Assembly: GCA_963738425.1 (NCBI GenBank)
Contig: CAVTWT010000002.1
Span: 124,001-188,000, forward strand
Length of the DNA stretch: 64,000 bases
Direction of reading: 5' to 3'
Source of the DNA: CADEEN01 sp963738425
GTDB taxonomy: Bacteria; Pseudomonadota; Gammaproteobacteria; Burkholderiales; Burkholderiaceae_C
In this document: positions 17,550 through 28,006 of the stretch, piece by piece
How the letters are laid out: every line of letters begins with the position of its first letter
How positions within the stretch are numbered: the first letter of the stretch is position 1
Made by a program: the position numbers and the translations under genes
Notes under the pieces: generated by a model
The model's database searches: none
Seen by the model: the letters and a program-made list of their open reading frames with translations, nothing else
Told to the model about the DNA's origin: nothing

Positions 17550-19035
17550 TCAAGCACCACGCCGCCGCCGCTCCACGGCGTCGATCTTCAACAACTGCCG
17601 GTACTTGGTGACCGTGCGCCGGGCCACGGACAGGCCTTGCCGCACGAGTTGGCGCGCGATCTCGGCGTCGGACAGCGGCGACTGCGCGGGCTCGCTGTTC
17701 GACCATGTCCTTGATCAGCTCGCGGATCGCGGTACCTGTGAACGCGGCACCGCTGGCGCTGACCATCGCCCGTGAAAAGAAGTACTTGAGCTCGAACACG
17801 CCGAGCGGGGTGGCCATGTACTTGTTGTTGGTCACGCGCGAGACGGTTGACTCGTGCATCTCCAGCTCCTGCGCGATCTCGTTCAGGCCCAGGGGCTTCA
17901 TTGCCATCGGCCCGTAGTCGAAGAAGTGCGCCTGCCGGCGCACGATCGACTCGGCCACGCTCTGGATTGTCGAGAAGCGCTGCTCGACATTTCGCACGGT
18001 CCAGCGTGCCTCCTGCAAGTGACCGGCCATCTGCTCATGCTGCGCGGGCGCAGCGCCGTCGTGCGCGTCTTTGCGGGCGTGTTGAAACAGATCCGCATAG
18101 AACTGGTTGAACTTGACCTTCGGCACCACGGCCGGATTCAGCGTCACCGTCCACCGGCCGCGAACCTTGCGCACGATGACGTCGGGGATGACATAGCGCG
18201 TGTCGCTGGCGCCGTGGCGCCAGCCGGGATGGGGGTCGAACTGGCGGATGCGCTCACAGACGCTGGACGCTTCGGCAAGCGAGCAGTCGAGCGCTCGCGC
18301 CAAGCCGGGCGCATCGCGCGCGGCCAACAGGTGCAGGTGGTCATCGACGATGCGCTCGGCCAGATCGCGGATGCGCGCGTCATCGATCGACGGCAGTTGC
18401 AGACGCAGGCATTCGGCGACGTTGCGCGCACCAACGCCCGCCGGGTCGAGCGATTGCACGCGTTGCAGCGCCAGCGCCATCTCGTCCGCGGTAGCCACCG
18501 GCGACAGCGCCGCCAGGCCGCTCAGCTCGTCGAGCGCGGTGCGCAGGTAACCATCGTCGTCGAGCGATTCGACGATGACCTGGGCCAGCAAGCGATCGCG
18601 CGGTGGCAGCGGCTGCGCGCCAAGTTGCGCGTGCAGGTGTTGCGCCAGCGTGGGCCGCGAGGCGACATGGTCGAGCGCGCTCAGGTCGTTCGCGTCGTTG
18701 CGGCGTTGACCGGCGCCAAGGTCGGCGAGCCAGAGGTCGCGGTCGCTCGCGCCGTCGTGCGACTCGGAGGTCGATGCATCGTCATCCGCCGACATCGAGG
18801 CTGCGAAAGTGTCGTGATCGCCGTCTTCTTCAGACGGCTCGTCCTGGCCATCGCTGTCGGCCGTGATGGCATCGGCGTTGTCCACCTCCTCGAGGAAGGG
18901 GTTGCGTCCCAGGGCCTGTTGGACCGCCTGTGAAAAGTCCACCGACGACATTTGCAGCAGCCGCACGGCGTGCTGCAGTTTCGGACTGAGCGAGCTTTGC
19001 TGTCGCTGCTCGCTGTGCAGTTGCATCGAACCCAT
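17550..19035 (-). CDS. rpoN: RNA polymerase sigma-54 factor, one frameshift
   Basis: About 494 residues after repair. Region I (QRQQSSLSPKLQHAVRLLQM) binds the activator and core. An acidic region II follows (about 60-110), then the core-binding domain with LDPAGVGARNVAECL, the HTH region FFDYGPMAMKPLGLNEIAQE, and the RpoN box ARRTVTKYRQ near the C-terminus. The box is in another frame: removing the base at 17694 (CAGCGAG to CAGGAG) restores VEQEPAQSPLSDAEIARQLV through to the stop at 17550. GGAGGTG five bases before ATG 19035 sets the start. It is not beside hpf/ptsN genes as rpoN usually is, so it may be a second copy. Confidence 0.9.
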
Positions 19036-19208
19036 AGAACACCTCCGATCGAATATCGAAGGCGCTGCAATCATCGTGCCGCAGGCGCCGTGGCGTCAGC
19101 GTTGTCCGACACCACGGGCTGCGCAGCGCGACAACGCACTCTCAGCGTCGCACGGATTGCCGAACCGACAGGCGTGCGTTGCGGCAATTGCTACCGCACG
19201 CGCATCCT

Positions 19209-19286
19209 TCAGCCGAAGAAAAACCAGACCAGCAAAAGCACGAACGCCGGAACGCCGAGCAGCCAGCCAATGAAGTATTTGCCCAT
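19209..19286 (-). CDS. 25-residue single-pass membrane microprotein
   Basis: Reading from ATG 19286: MGKYFIGWLLGVPAFVLLLV followed by WFFFG and a TGA. It is one membrane helix with a lysine near the N-terminus and nothing else. A GGAG box lies 11 bases upstream. Proteins of this size and pattern are seen in many related genomes, to my knowledge without a known role. It sits between rpoN and a Pro-rich small protein. Confidence 0.6.
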   Translation of the reverse strand: MGKYFIGWLLGVPAFVLLLVWFFFG

Positions 19287-19295
19287 GATGTGGTG

Positions 19296-19472
19296 TCACT
19301 CCAGGGAAGTGGATTGATGGCATGCCGCCGCGGCCCGATGCACCTGCGGCGGCTCGATAGGGGGATCGCTGATCGGCGGCCCCGGCACCGTGATCGGTGG
19401 GTCACCGACCGGCAATGGCAGCGGTGGCGTCGGTGGGGCCACCGGCGGCTGCGGGACGGTGTGAGCTCGCAT
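19296..19472 (-). CDS. Small proline-rich protein
   Basis: A 58-residue protein dominated by proline, with repeats of the kind PVGDPPITVPGPPISDPP followed by IEPPQ. It would be extended and unstructured. ATG 19472 lies close to the beta-barrel gene's end and it stops ten bases before the 25-residue microprotein. Similar short PxxDPP proteins occur in Burkholderiales and Pseudomonas. No obvious ribosome site, so moderate support only. Confidence 0.45.
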   Translation of the reverse strand: MRAHTVPQPPVAPPTPPLPLPVGDPPITVPGPPISDPPIEPPQVHRAAAACHQSTSLE

Positions 19473-19483
19473 CGCGGCCCCGC

Positions 19484-20083
19484 TCAGAAGCGGTAGACGT
19501 AGCCGATGCTCGTCGTCTCGACGGGCTTGCGGCCGACATTGGCGAAGCGGTACTCCGTGCGGTTCCACTCGGCGACGACGGTCGAGTTGGTGCCGAAGTC
19601 GTAGCCGACGCCTGCACCGTAAGAGCCACCCCAGCCGCTGGCCTTGCCGGTGGGCACGAGCGACAACGCGTCGGCCGTGACGCGGGTCCGGCCGTAGGTG
19701 GTGCCGCCCTTGGCGAACAGGTGCACCGGGCCGACAGGCACACGTGCCACCAGGCTTGCATTCAGACCCTGGGCCTTGGCTCGGCCGCCAGCACGGTCTG
19801 CACTGCCGGTGTTGACGTAGCCGAATTCGACACCGAGCCATTGATTGAACATGCCGCCGGTGTACAGATTGAACGCAACGTCCGGGTTGTCGCACGAGAA
19901 CAGGCTGCCGCCGCAGCGCGTCGAGTAGTCCGCGCGACCGAGGTTCAAGCCGATGTAGCCCTGCTGGGTGTACGGCAGCACCGAGGTGCTGCTGCTGGAT
20001 TGCTGGGCGTTGGCGGTGAGGGCCGCAGCCACGGTGAGCGTGGCCACGATGGCGCTGCGCAGGCGATGGGGTGACGAGTTCAT
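19484..20083 (-). CDS. Outer-membrane beta-barrel protein
   Basis: A 199-residue exported protein. Cleavable signal peptide (about 1-25, ending ANAQ), then alternating strands such as GYIGLNLGRADYS, WLGVEFGYVNTG, GLNASLVARVPV and GGSYGAGVGYDFG, and a C-terminal strand ending SIGYVYRF with terminal Phe, the BAM recognition signal. This is an eight-stranded OmpA/OmpW-like barrel. AAGGA precedes ATG 20083. Two cysteines (about 45 and 52) lie in an external loop. Confidence 0.82.
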   Translation of the reverse strand: MNSSPHRLRSAIVATLTVAAALTANAQQSSSSTSVLPYTQQGYIGLNLGRADYSTRCGGSLFSCDNPDVAFNLYTGGMFNQWLGVEFGYVNTGSADRAGGRAKAQGLNASLVARVPVGPVHLFAKGGTTYGRTRVTADALSLVPTGKASGWGGSYGAGVGYDFGTNSTVVAEWNRTEYRFANVGRKPVETTSIGYVYRF

Positions 20084-20300
20084 CGGAATCCTTTCAAGGG
20101 CTGTCAAACAAGTGGGCGCGCGTCGGTTGCGCGCTCTGCCGGCGTTGCTGGCAATCGCCGTGCCGCTCGGCGCGGGGCCGCCTTTCGGCAAAAGCTGCTG
20201 CAAGCGTTGGCGCCGCCTACCGGGCACGCGCGTTGCCATGAAGGCGGCGCAATGGAGCCCTCGCTCGAATGCACTCCTCCACTCAAGACAAGGTGTCACG

Positions 20301-21077
20301 ATGATCAAAGTTTCCAAAAGCCTGCGTTTTCTGCTGATGGCCACCGCCTCGGCCTGCCTGCTCGCCGCGTGCGGCGGCTCGGACGACGACAGCTTCGACG
20401 ACCGTGCCGATGTCGCCGACCCGAAGGTGCGCTTCGTTCATGCGGTGCCCGGTGGTCCTAACGTCACGCTGCAACGCAACGGCGTCGCCGAGACCGGCGC
20501 CACCGACGTCGCCTACAAGTACGGCAGCCAGTACTACGACGTGGCCACCGAGAACTACACGTTCTCGCTGCGCACCGCCAGCGGCAATGTCGAATTGGCC
20601 ACGTCCGCCTTCAGCACTGACCGCGGCAACAAGTACACCGTGGTCGCCTTGCCGACGGACAGTGGTGCCGAGCTGCTGACGATCCGCGATCCGTACAACA
20701 AGAGCCTGACCAGCGACGACGCGCGCGTGCGTGTGCTCAATGCCGCGGCCAATGCGGAGCCGTTCGACGTCTACATCACCGACGCCAGCGTCGACCTGAC
20801 GACGGCGACGCCCCGCCTGGCCAATCTCGGCTTCAAACAGGTGCTGCCGAGCAGTGGCAACGACTCGGTCGAGATCGCCCCCGCGGCCTACCGGTTGCGC
20901 CTGACGCCGGCCGGCAGCAAGACGCCGTTCTTCGACGCCACGGTGACGGCACCGGTCGATGGTGATTGGCTGCTGGTGGCGCTGCCCGAAGAGGCGTTGA
21001 CGCCGAACTCGGTGCGCGTGCTGCTGGTGCGTTCAGACGACAGCAGCGACGCTACCGACGAACTCGTCACTCCGTAA
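20301..21077 (+). CDS. DUF4397-domain lipoprotein
   Basis: A 258-residue lipoprotein with lipobox LLAAC (Cys about 21), a Gly/Ser/Asp spacer, then DUF4397-type repeats built of short beta strands: VRFVHAVPGGPNVTLQRNG, then ARVRVLNAAANAEPFDVYI. The last 50 residues carry a further strand set. Probably surface or periplasmic; function of the domain is unknown. ATG 20301 gives a standard signal. Divergent from the barrel gene across 217 bp that show no other gene. A strong hairpin follows at 21089. Confidence 0.82.
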   Translation: MIKVSKSLRFLLMATASACLLAACGGSDDDSFDDRADVADPKVRFVHAVPGGPNVTLQRNGVAETGATDVAYKYGSQYYDVATENYTFSLRTASGNVELATSAFSTDRGNKYTVVALPTDSGAELLTIRDPYNKSLTSDDARVRVLNAAANAEPFDVYITDASVDLTTATPRLANLGFKQVLPSSGNDSVEIAPAAYRLRLTPAGSKTPFFDATVTAPVDGDWLLVALPEEALTPNSVRVLLVRSDDSSDATDELVTP

Positions 21078-21088
21078 GCGCTGGAGCG

Positions 21089-21127
21089 ATGGCGCCACCG
21101 TGGTCTGATCGACCACGGTGGCGCCAT
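21089..21127. terminator. Perfect 17-bp hairpin between convergent genes
   Basis: ATGGCGCCACCGTGGTC, a five-base loop, then its exact complement. It lies between the 3' ends of the DUF4397 gene and the zinc-binding protein gene. There is no U-tract, so it may act with other factors or stabilise both mRNA ends. Confidence 0.7.
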
Positions 21128-21154
21128 CTAGTTGTTGCGCCCGGTCGGCGCGGG

Positions 21155-21394
21155 TCAGGCCGGCGTGTCGACGTCGATGGCCTTGGCCAGTGCGCTCTGG
21201 GCGCACAGCGCGCAGCAGTAGATCGCCGCTTCCGACTCGACGATGTGGCCGAGGATCAGACAGTCGCAGTGGCTGCACATCGGCGCCAAGCGGTGGATCG
21301 CGCATTGGAAGCTGTCGAAAGTCAGGATGCCACCCTCGTACATGATGTCGAAGGTGCGCGTCGACTCGTTGCCGCAGACGGTGCACGTGCCCAT
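21155..21394 (-). CDS. Small Cys-rich zinc-binding protein
   Basis: A 79-residue protein with three cysteine groups: CTVC near the start, C-x3-H...CSHCDC in the middle and YCCALC near the end. These could bind two zinc ions in a treble-clef or ribbon fold. The pattern FDSFQCAIH...GHIVE recurs in small proteins of related bacteria. It sits 11 bp after the PRC-barrel gene and is likely co-transcribed. Role unknown; a DNA- or protein-binding adaptor is possible. Confidence 0.72.
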   Translation of the reverse strand: MGTCTVCGNESTRTFDIMYEGGILTFDSFQCAIHRLAPMCSHCDCLILGHIVESEAAIYCCALCAQSALAKAIDVDTPA

Positions 21395-21405
21395 GTGATC
21401 GCTCC

Positions 21406-21807
21406 TCAGTTCCAGTACGGGCGCGCGCCGTAGTAGCGATGCACTTCTTCATGCCAGCCGAGCTCCGGCGTCGGCGGCCACCGGCTCTCGTCGACAGCGG
21501 GTGCGGTCTCGAAGGCCTGCAGCGACGCATCCATCAGGAAACACTGCCGATCGGTGTCGAGCGTCAGCGCGGTGAAGGGAAGGGCAACGCGGCGTTCACC
21601 GACACCGAGGAATCCGCCCACGCCCATCACCGCGTAGGCGATGCGGCCTCGCGGCACGTCGAGCAGGATCTCGTCGATCTCGCCCAGCGTCTCGCCGTTG
21701 CGATTGAAGACCTTGTGGCCCCTGAGCACGCTGGCGGACACCAGGCGCAGGTCCGGCCCGACGCTGTCTCTGAGCGAACGGGCCAAGGTGGACGATGAGG
21801 TGGACAT
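21406..21807 (-). CDS. PRC-barrel domain protein
   Basis: A 133-residue protein with one PRC-barrel domain (about 22-95): SASVLRGHKVFNRNGETLG, EIDEILLDVPRGRIAYAV and RVALPFTAL. These small beta barrels occur in RNA-processing and photosynthetic assembly proteins and in many stress-induced proteins of unknown role. AGGAG lies seven bases before ATG 21807. First gene of a pair with the zinc-binding protein. A pair of GTCCGAC motifs 23 bp apart lies about 145-170 bp upstream. Confidence 0.85.
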   Translation of the reverse strand: MSTSSSTLARSLRDSVGPDLRLVSASVLRGHKVFNRNGETLGEIDEILLDVPRGRIAYAVMGVGGFLGVGERRVALPFTALTLDTDRQCFLMDASLQAFETAPAVDESRWPPTPELGWHEEVHRYYGARPYWN

Positions 21808-21949
21808 GGTGGATCTCCTGAGTTGAGGCAGCGGTGAGGGCTTTGCAACGAGGGACGTCTGGCTTGCTGTCGATGGCAATCGACGTTCCCACGATGCGGT
21901 CGGCCCTGTTGCGGCCCCTGCTGCTGCGCGCGGCGCAGAAGCGCACGTT

Positions 21950-21979
21950 GTCCGACAGCGACCGTTCAGCCTGTCCGAC
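21950..21979 (+). promoter_or_regulatory. Paired GTCCGAC motif, two identical copies
   Basis: GTCCGAC at 21950 and again at 21973, starts 23 bp apart; the longer word TGTCCGACA is also shared. It lies in the 350-bp gap upstream of the PRC-barrel gene. That gap (21808-22155) holds this pair and the hairpin at 22065 but no gene I can support. Strongest of the five pairs. Confidence 0.45.
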
Positions 21980-22064
21980 ACGGTGTGCCGGGGCGCTGCC
22001 TACGCTGTTCGGCACCATGACCCGATCACGCCCCTTCGAAACGCCGTGCCTGTCTGCGGACGCG

Positions 22065-22095
22065 CCAAGGGCACCACCGACGGTGGTGCCCTTGG
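22065..22095 (-). terminator. Strong 14-bp hairpin after the Pro/Thr-rich protein gene
   Basis: CCAAGGGCACCACC, loop of three, then the exact complement. It is 60 bp past the stop of the minus-strand secreted protein at 22156. No T-run follows on either strand, so it may need Rho or act as a 3' stabiliser. Confidence 0.55.
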
Positions 22096-22155
22096 GCCAG
22101 GCAGTGCGCGCGTCGGTGGCGACGCTGTGTGGCTACCGCACTGGCGAACGGCCGC

Positions 22156-22510
22156 TCAGTTGCGGTCCGCGCGTGGCGCTGGCGTGCTGCCGTCGCTCGG
22201 CGTCGCACGGTTCGAGTCCATCGGCGCCTGCTGCGTCGAGTTCGAGTCCGAAGGCATGGCCGGCGATGTGGGCATGCCGGGATTCGCTGCGGCCGGGCTC
22301 GGGCTGTTCGTCTGCGCGCCCGGTGTCACCTGGGTCGCGGCCGGGTTCGTCGATGGTGTCGCCGGTGTCGTGGGGGTTTGCGTCGGCGTCGTGCTCTGCG
22401 TTGCCGGTGAAGTTGGGGTCTGGGTGTTTTGCGCCAGCGCATAGCCCAGCGCCCGCCAGCAGCGTGGCCAGTGCCGCAGCGCCAGCCACCGTCTTTGTCG
22501 ATTTACGCAT
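22156..22510 (-). CDS. Secreted Thr/Pro/Ser-rich low-complexity protein, frameshifted
   Basis: The start MRKSTKTVAGAAALATLLAG is a signal peptide. The frame then yields implausible sequence, while the next frame reads GYALAQNTQTPTSPATQSTT and stays Thr/Pro/Ser/Gln-rich to a stop at 22156 (…APRADRN). Removing one base near 22450 joins them and creates a proper signal-peptidase site ALA-Q. AGGAG supports ATG 22510 (a second ATG at 22513 is too close). About 117 residues, probably a disordered cell-surface or periplasmic protein. Confidence 0.5.
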
Positions 22511-22642
22511 CATGAACTCCTGTGGTGAAAAGGGAATCAAGGGGCCGCGACGCCACACCTGCGCATCTGCGATGCACCGACGTCCCGTCTTGGTCCATCA
22601 GGAGTGGGCAAGGGGTGTGCCCGCGCCTTGCCGGCGCGATCC

Positions 22643-23884
22643 ATGCTGATTGCCACGCTGCTGCTGATCGGCGCGGTCCTGCTGGCGATGTCGCTGGCGC
22701 AGACGCTGGTGGCCCGCCTGCCGCTGTCGCCGGCGTTGCTTTACCTGGCGGTCGGCTGGCTGGCGGCGTCGGTGGCGGTTCCACCGCTGCCCGACCTCGA
22801 CCTGATCGCCCATGCGACCTTGCTGCGCATCCTGGCCGAAATCGCGGTGCTGCTGTCGCTGTTCGCCATCGGATTGAAGATCCGTGTCGCCGCGACCTGG
22901 GCGGCCTGGCGCGTGCCGGTGTTGCTCGCCACCACCAGCATGTTGTGGGCGGTGGCGCTGGCCACGATGTTGGCCGCCTGGTTGCTACCGCTGGCCTGGC
23001 CGATGGCGTTTCTGCTCGCCGCCATCCTCGCCCCGACCGACCCGGTGCTGGCGTCGGACGTGCAGACCCACGGCGAGCACGACCGCGATGCGCTGCGCCT
23101 GTCGCTCACCGTCGAGGGCGCGTTGAACGATGGCACGGCGTTTCCGCTGGTGATGCTGGCGCTCGGGCTCGTCGGGCTGCAGGAGCTCGGCAGCCACGGC
23201 CTGCATTGGTTGCAGGTCGATCTGCTGTGGTCGGTGATCGCCGGCGTGGCGCTCGGTGTGGCCTGCGGACGCGCCATCGGCTGGGCGCTGCTGCGGCGGC
23301 TGCGTGTGCAGCCCGACTCGCAAGGCGACGAGCTGATCTACCTCGGCGCCATCGCGCTCGTCTACGGTTTGTCGCTGGCCCTGCATGCCTCGGCGTTCCT
23401 GGCCGTGTTTGCCTGTGGCGCCACGCTGCTGCGGCAGCATCCGGCCACCCGCGCCGAACCCGAAGCCATCGGACTCGGCAAGGACCTGCAGGCCTTCGGC
23501 GCGCGCTGCGAGCGCCTGGCCGAAGTGCTGATGGTGTTGCTGATCGGCGCCGCGTTGACACGGGTCTCGTGGAGCGCCGAAGTGCTCGTCTTCGCACTCG
23601 GCGTGGTGCTGCTGGTGCGGCCGGCCAGCGTCCTGCTCGGCCTGCCGCCCAAAGCGCTGCCGACGATGCAGCGCCGCCTGGTGGCCTGGTTCGGCATCCG
23701 CGGCGTCGGCTCGCTGTTCTACCTCGCGTTCGTGCTCGAGCGCGGCGTGCAGGGGGCGGCGGCGCAAACCGTGATCTCGGCCTGCCTGGCCTGTCTGGCG
23801 GTCTCGATCGCCTTGCACGGTGTGTCGGCGACGCCGCTGATGAGTTGGTACCAGCGTCGGCGCGCGCCGGCCAAAGTGCCATGA
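22643..23884 (+). CDS. NhaP/CPA1-type cation:proton antiporter
   Basis: A 413-residue membrane protein with about 12 hydrophobic helices. CPA1 signatures are present: LAPTDPVLASD (ion-binding Asp) and EGALNDGTAFP. ELIYLGAIALVYGLSLALHA and FGIRGVGSLFYLAF also match Na+/H+ exchangers. ATG 22643 is taken as start; GTG 22604 adds 13 residues without a good ribosome site. Its stop overlaps the hybrid kinase ATG as ATGA, so ion export and sensing appear coupled in one operon. Which ion is moved cannot be told. Confidence 0.85.
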   Translation: MLIATLLLIGAVLLAMSLAQTLVARLPLSPALLYLAVGWLAASVAVPPLPDLDLIAHATLLRILAEIAVLLSLFAIGLKIRVAATWAAWRVPVLLATTSMLWAVALATMLAAWLLPLAWPMAFLLAAILAPTDPVLASDVQTHGEHDRDALRLSLTVEGALNDGTAFPLVMLALGLVGLQELGSHGLHWLQVDLLWSVIAGVALGVACGRAIGWALLRRLRVQPDSQGDELIYLGAIALVYGLSLALHASAFLAVFACGATLLRQHPATRAEPEAIGLGKDLQAFGARCERLAEVLMVLLIGAALTRVSWSAEVLVFALGVVLLVRPASVLLGLPPKALPTMQRRLVAWFGIRGVGSLFYLAFVLERGVQGAAAQTVISACLACLAVSIALHGVSATPLMSWYQRRRAPAKVP

Positions 23885-26460
23885 CACGCAGCTTTGTGTT
23901 GAACCCGAGGTGGCCGCGCCTGGGTCGCGGGCCGCGCGAACCGCGCGCTCTGCCCACGGCGTCGCTCGGCATGTACATGGTGCTGGTCATGCTGGCGGCC
24001 AGCGTGCCGCTGGCGTTGATGCTGGTCTGGCAGCTCGCCGGTGACCTGCGCGTGCAGCGGCAGCAACGCGACGAGACGCTGCAGCGCTCGGCCAACGCGC
24101 TGGCCTCGTCGGTGGAGCGAGAGCTCGGCGCGACGATCGACATGCTGACCACCCTGTCGCACCACCTGGGCGCGCGCGACGACCGGCTGCCGGCCTTGAT
24201 GCGCGCGCTCGAAGCGCATCCGCGCGGGCCGCCGTGGCGGCAGGTCTACCTGCGCGCGCCCGATGGTGCGCTGCTCTTCCACAGCAGCGATCAGAGCCTG
24301 CCGGCGCCGCCAGCCTCCAGCAGCGGCAGCGCCGTGCAGATCTCCAACTTGCTGCAGGCCGATGGCCGCGCCGGCACCGTGGTCGAGTTGCCCTTCATGG
24401 CCGAGCGCGGCGCGCGCTACCTGTTGGGTGCCTGGATCGATGGTGCGCACTGGCAAGCGCTGGCCCGGGCCGGCGGCCCACCGCAGGGGGGCTTCCTCAG
24501 CATCTACGGCCGCGACCACCGCGTCATCGCGCGCTCGCAGGTGCCGGCGAGCGTCGGTCAATCGCTGCCGCCGCAAGTCATCCTCTCGATGGCGGCGCAG
24601 CCTTGGGGTGCGCAGCGCAGTGGGCTTGTCGAAGACGGCGCGTCGTATGCCGCCTGGCAGACGTTGCCCAACTCGGGCTGGGCGGTCGATGCCAGCGTGC
24701 CGGCGGCGCCGCTCGACCGTGCACAACGCCGGGCCACGCTGGCCGCGCTGGCCACCAGCACCGCCTGCCTGCTGTTGGGCTTGGCGCTGGCGACGCTGGT
24801 GGCGCGGCGTGTGACCGAGCCCCTGCGTCTGCTGGCCACCCACGGCCAGCCGCTCACCACCGCGCCGGTGGTGCGCGAGATCGCACAGTTGCAGGACGCA
24901 CTCGACAGTGCGCAACGCAGCGAGGCCGTGTCGCGCGCCACGCTGCAGCGCAAGGCCGACGACTTCGAGGCCCTCTTCAACGGCACGCCGATCGGCCTGG
25001 CCTTTGTCTCGTTGACCGAAGAGGCGACGCCGAGTGAGTTGATGCACAACCCCGCCATGAACGCCTTGGTCGGCCCGGCCGTGCCGATGCCGGGCAGTCT
25101 GTCGACGGTCGGCGTCTTTCAACACGGCCTGCCGCTGGCGCTGCACGAGCAGCCGCTGCAACGGGCTGCAACGCTGGGCGAGCCGGTGGGTCCGGTCGAG
25201 CTCGAGTTGCGCTACGGCAGCGGGGCCACGCGCCACGTGCTGGCGCGCGCGACACCGCTGCTCGACGACGCCGGGCGCAGCCGCGCCGCGGTGGCGGCGA
25301 TGATGGACATCACCGAGCGCAAGCTCGCCGAGCACGAACGCGCAGCGCTGGTGGCCAGCGAGCGCGAAGCGCGCCAGCAGGCCGAAGCGGCGAGCCGTGC
25401 CAAGGACGAGTTCCTCGCCATGCTCGGCCATGAGTTGCGCAACCCGCTGGGCGCCATCGCGTCGGCGGTGGAGGTGCTGCAGCGCGTGCAGGGCGACGCT
25501 GCGCTGGCCGCCAACGCGCGCCAGATCATTGCCCGCCAGACGCGGCACCTGGCGCGTTTGATGGACGACCTGCTCGACGTCGGCCGCGTCGTCTCCGGCA
25601 AGGTGCTGCTGCACCGACGGCCGCTCGACCTGGCGACGCTGGTGCGCCATGTCTGCGCGGCCTTCGACGTCACCGGCGAATCGAAGCGCCATCCGCTGCA
25701 ACTGCAGTTGGACGCGGTGTGGGCCGAGGTCGATGCCACGCGCATGGAGCAGGTGCTGACCAACCTGCTCGGCAACGCCTTCAAGTACACGCCGGCCGGT
25801 CGCGAGGTTCGGGTGCATCTGCGACGAGAAGGCTCGCGGGCGTTGCTCGACGTCTGCGACCGCGGCGACGGCATTGCGGCGTCGTTACTGCCGCATGTCT
25901 TCGATCTGTTCGTGCAAGGCGAGCGACCGCTCGACCGCCGCGCCGGTGGCCTGGGCATCGGCCTGACGCTGGTGCGGCGTCTGGTCGAACTGCATGACGG
26001 CGAGGTCAGCGTGCGCAGCAGCGAGCAGGGCACGACGTTCAGCATCGACCTGCCTGCGGTGGAGCCACCGGCCATCACTCGTGTCACGGCGCCAAACGCC
26101 CAACGCGCGCCCCGCCGCGTGCTGGTGGTCGAAGACAACGCAGATGCCTTGTCGGCGATGCGGTCGATGCTGGAGCTGGACGGCCACACCGTCTCCAGCG
26201 CTGCCGACGGCGAGCAGGGCTTTGCGCTGCTGCTGCGCGAGCGGCCGGATGCGGCGATCGTCGACATCGGCCTGCCCGGCCTGTCGGGCTACGAGCTGGC
26301 ACAGCGCAGCCGCCGCGCCGGTTATGCCGGCAAGCTGTTCGCCGTCTCGGGCTACGGCGGCGCCCCGACCGTGGCCGCCGCGCAGCGCCACGGCTTCGAC
26401 GGCCACCTGGCCAAACCGATCGACCCCGAGCGCCTGCGCGAGCTGTTGGCGCAACCCTGA
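23881..26460 (+). CDS. Hybrid sensor histidine kinase
   Basis: An 859-residue membrane kinase. Membrane helix (about 31-52), periplasmic Cache-like sensor (55-280), second helix (285-308), HAMP/linker, PAS-like domain (about 355-478), HisKA with H517 in LAMLGHELRNPLG, HATPase_c with NLLGNAFKYT and LGIGLTLV, then a receiver with D795 in AAIVDIGLPG and a Lys in LAKPID. ATG 23881 overlaps the antiporter stop by four bases. An NtrC-type regulator follows 14 bp later. Likely phosphate path: kinase, own receiver, then the regulator or an unseen Hpt protein. Confidence 0.92.
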   Translation: MTRSFVLNPRWPRLGRGPREPRALPTASLGMYMVLVMLAASVPLALMLVWQLAGDLRVQRQQRDETLQRSANALASSVERELGATIDMLTTLSHHLGARDDRLPALMRALEAHPRGPPWRQVYLRAPDGALLFHSSDQSLPAPPASSSGSAVQISNLLQADGRAGTVVELPFMAERGARYLLGAWIDGAHWQALARAGGPPQGGFLSIYGRDHRVIARSQVPASVGQSLPPQVILSMAAQPWGAQRSGLVEDGASYAAWQTLPNSGWAVDASVPAAPLDRAQRRATLAALATSTACLLLGLALATLVARRVTEPLRLLATHGQPLTTAPVVREIAQLQDALDSAQRSEAVSRATLQRKADDFEALFNGTPIGLAFVSLTEEATPSELMHNPAMNALVGPAVPMPGSLSTVGVFQHGLPLALHEQPLQRAATLGEPVGPVELELRYGSGATRHVLARATPLLDDAGRSRAAVAAMMDITERKLAEHERAALVASEREARQQAEAASRAKDEFLAMLGHELRNPLGAIASAVEVLQRVQGDAALAANARQIIARQTRHLARLMDDLLDVGRVVSGKVLLHRRPLDLATLVRHVCAAFDVTGESKRHPLQLQLDAVWAEVDATRMEQVLTNLLGNAFKYTPAGREVRVHLRREGSRALLDVCDRGDGIAASLLPHVFDLFVQGERPLDRRAGGLGIGLTLVRRLVELHDGEVSVRSSEQGTTFSIDLPAVEPPAITRVTAPNAQRAPRRVLVVEDNADALSAMRSMLELDGHTVSSAADGEQGFALLLRERPDAAIVDIGLPGLSGYELAQRSRRAGYAGKLFAVSGYGGAPTVAAAQRHGFDGHLAKPIDPERLRELLAQP

Positions 26461-26474
26461 AGTGAGGTAGCGAG

Positions 26475-27872
<1,398 letters not shown>

Positions 27873-27894
27873 GGCGCGTGGGGCCATGCGGTTT

Positions 27895-27997
27895 CCTTCA
27901 CCGCAGAGGCGCAGAGGACGCAAAGGTCCGCAGAGGGTTCACGTGTTGTCTTCCTCTGCGGACCTCTGCGCTCTCCGCGCCTCTGCGGTGAGGGAAG
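27895..27997. repeat. GCAGAGG inverted repeat, copy 2
   Basis: Same structure as 6269-6370: the left arm is CCTTCACCGCAGAGGCGCAG, the right arm is its near-complement ending CTGCGGTGAGGGAAG, with a different centre. It too lies between two convergent genes (NtrC regulator and the 28007 gene). Confidence 0.8.
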
Positions 27998-28006
27998 TTT
28001 GGCGGA

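Noticed and set aside
22522..23880. N-terminal 450 codons in the frame of the hybrid kinase
   Set aside because: They overlap the antiporter in another frame and carry no motif; the kinase starts at ATG 23881.
24234..25037. Plus-strand open frame inside the hybrid kinase gene
   Set aside because: Out-of-frame shadow with Arg/Ala-rich composition and no conserved motif.
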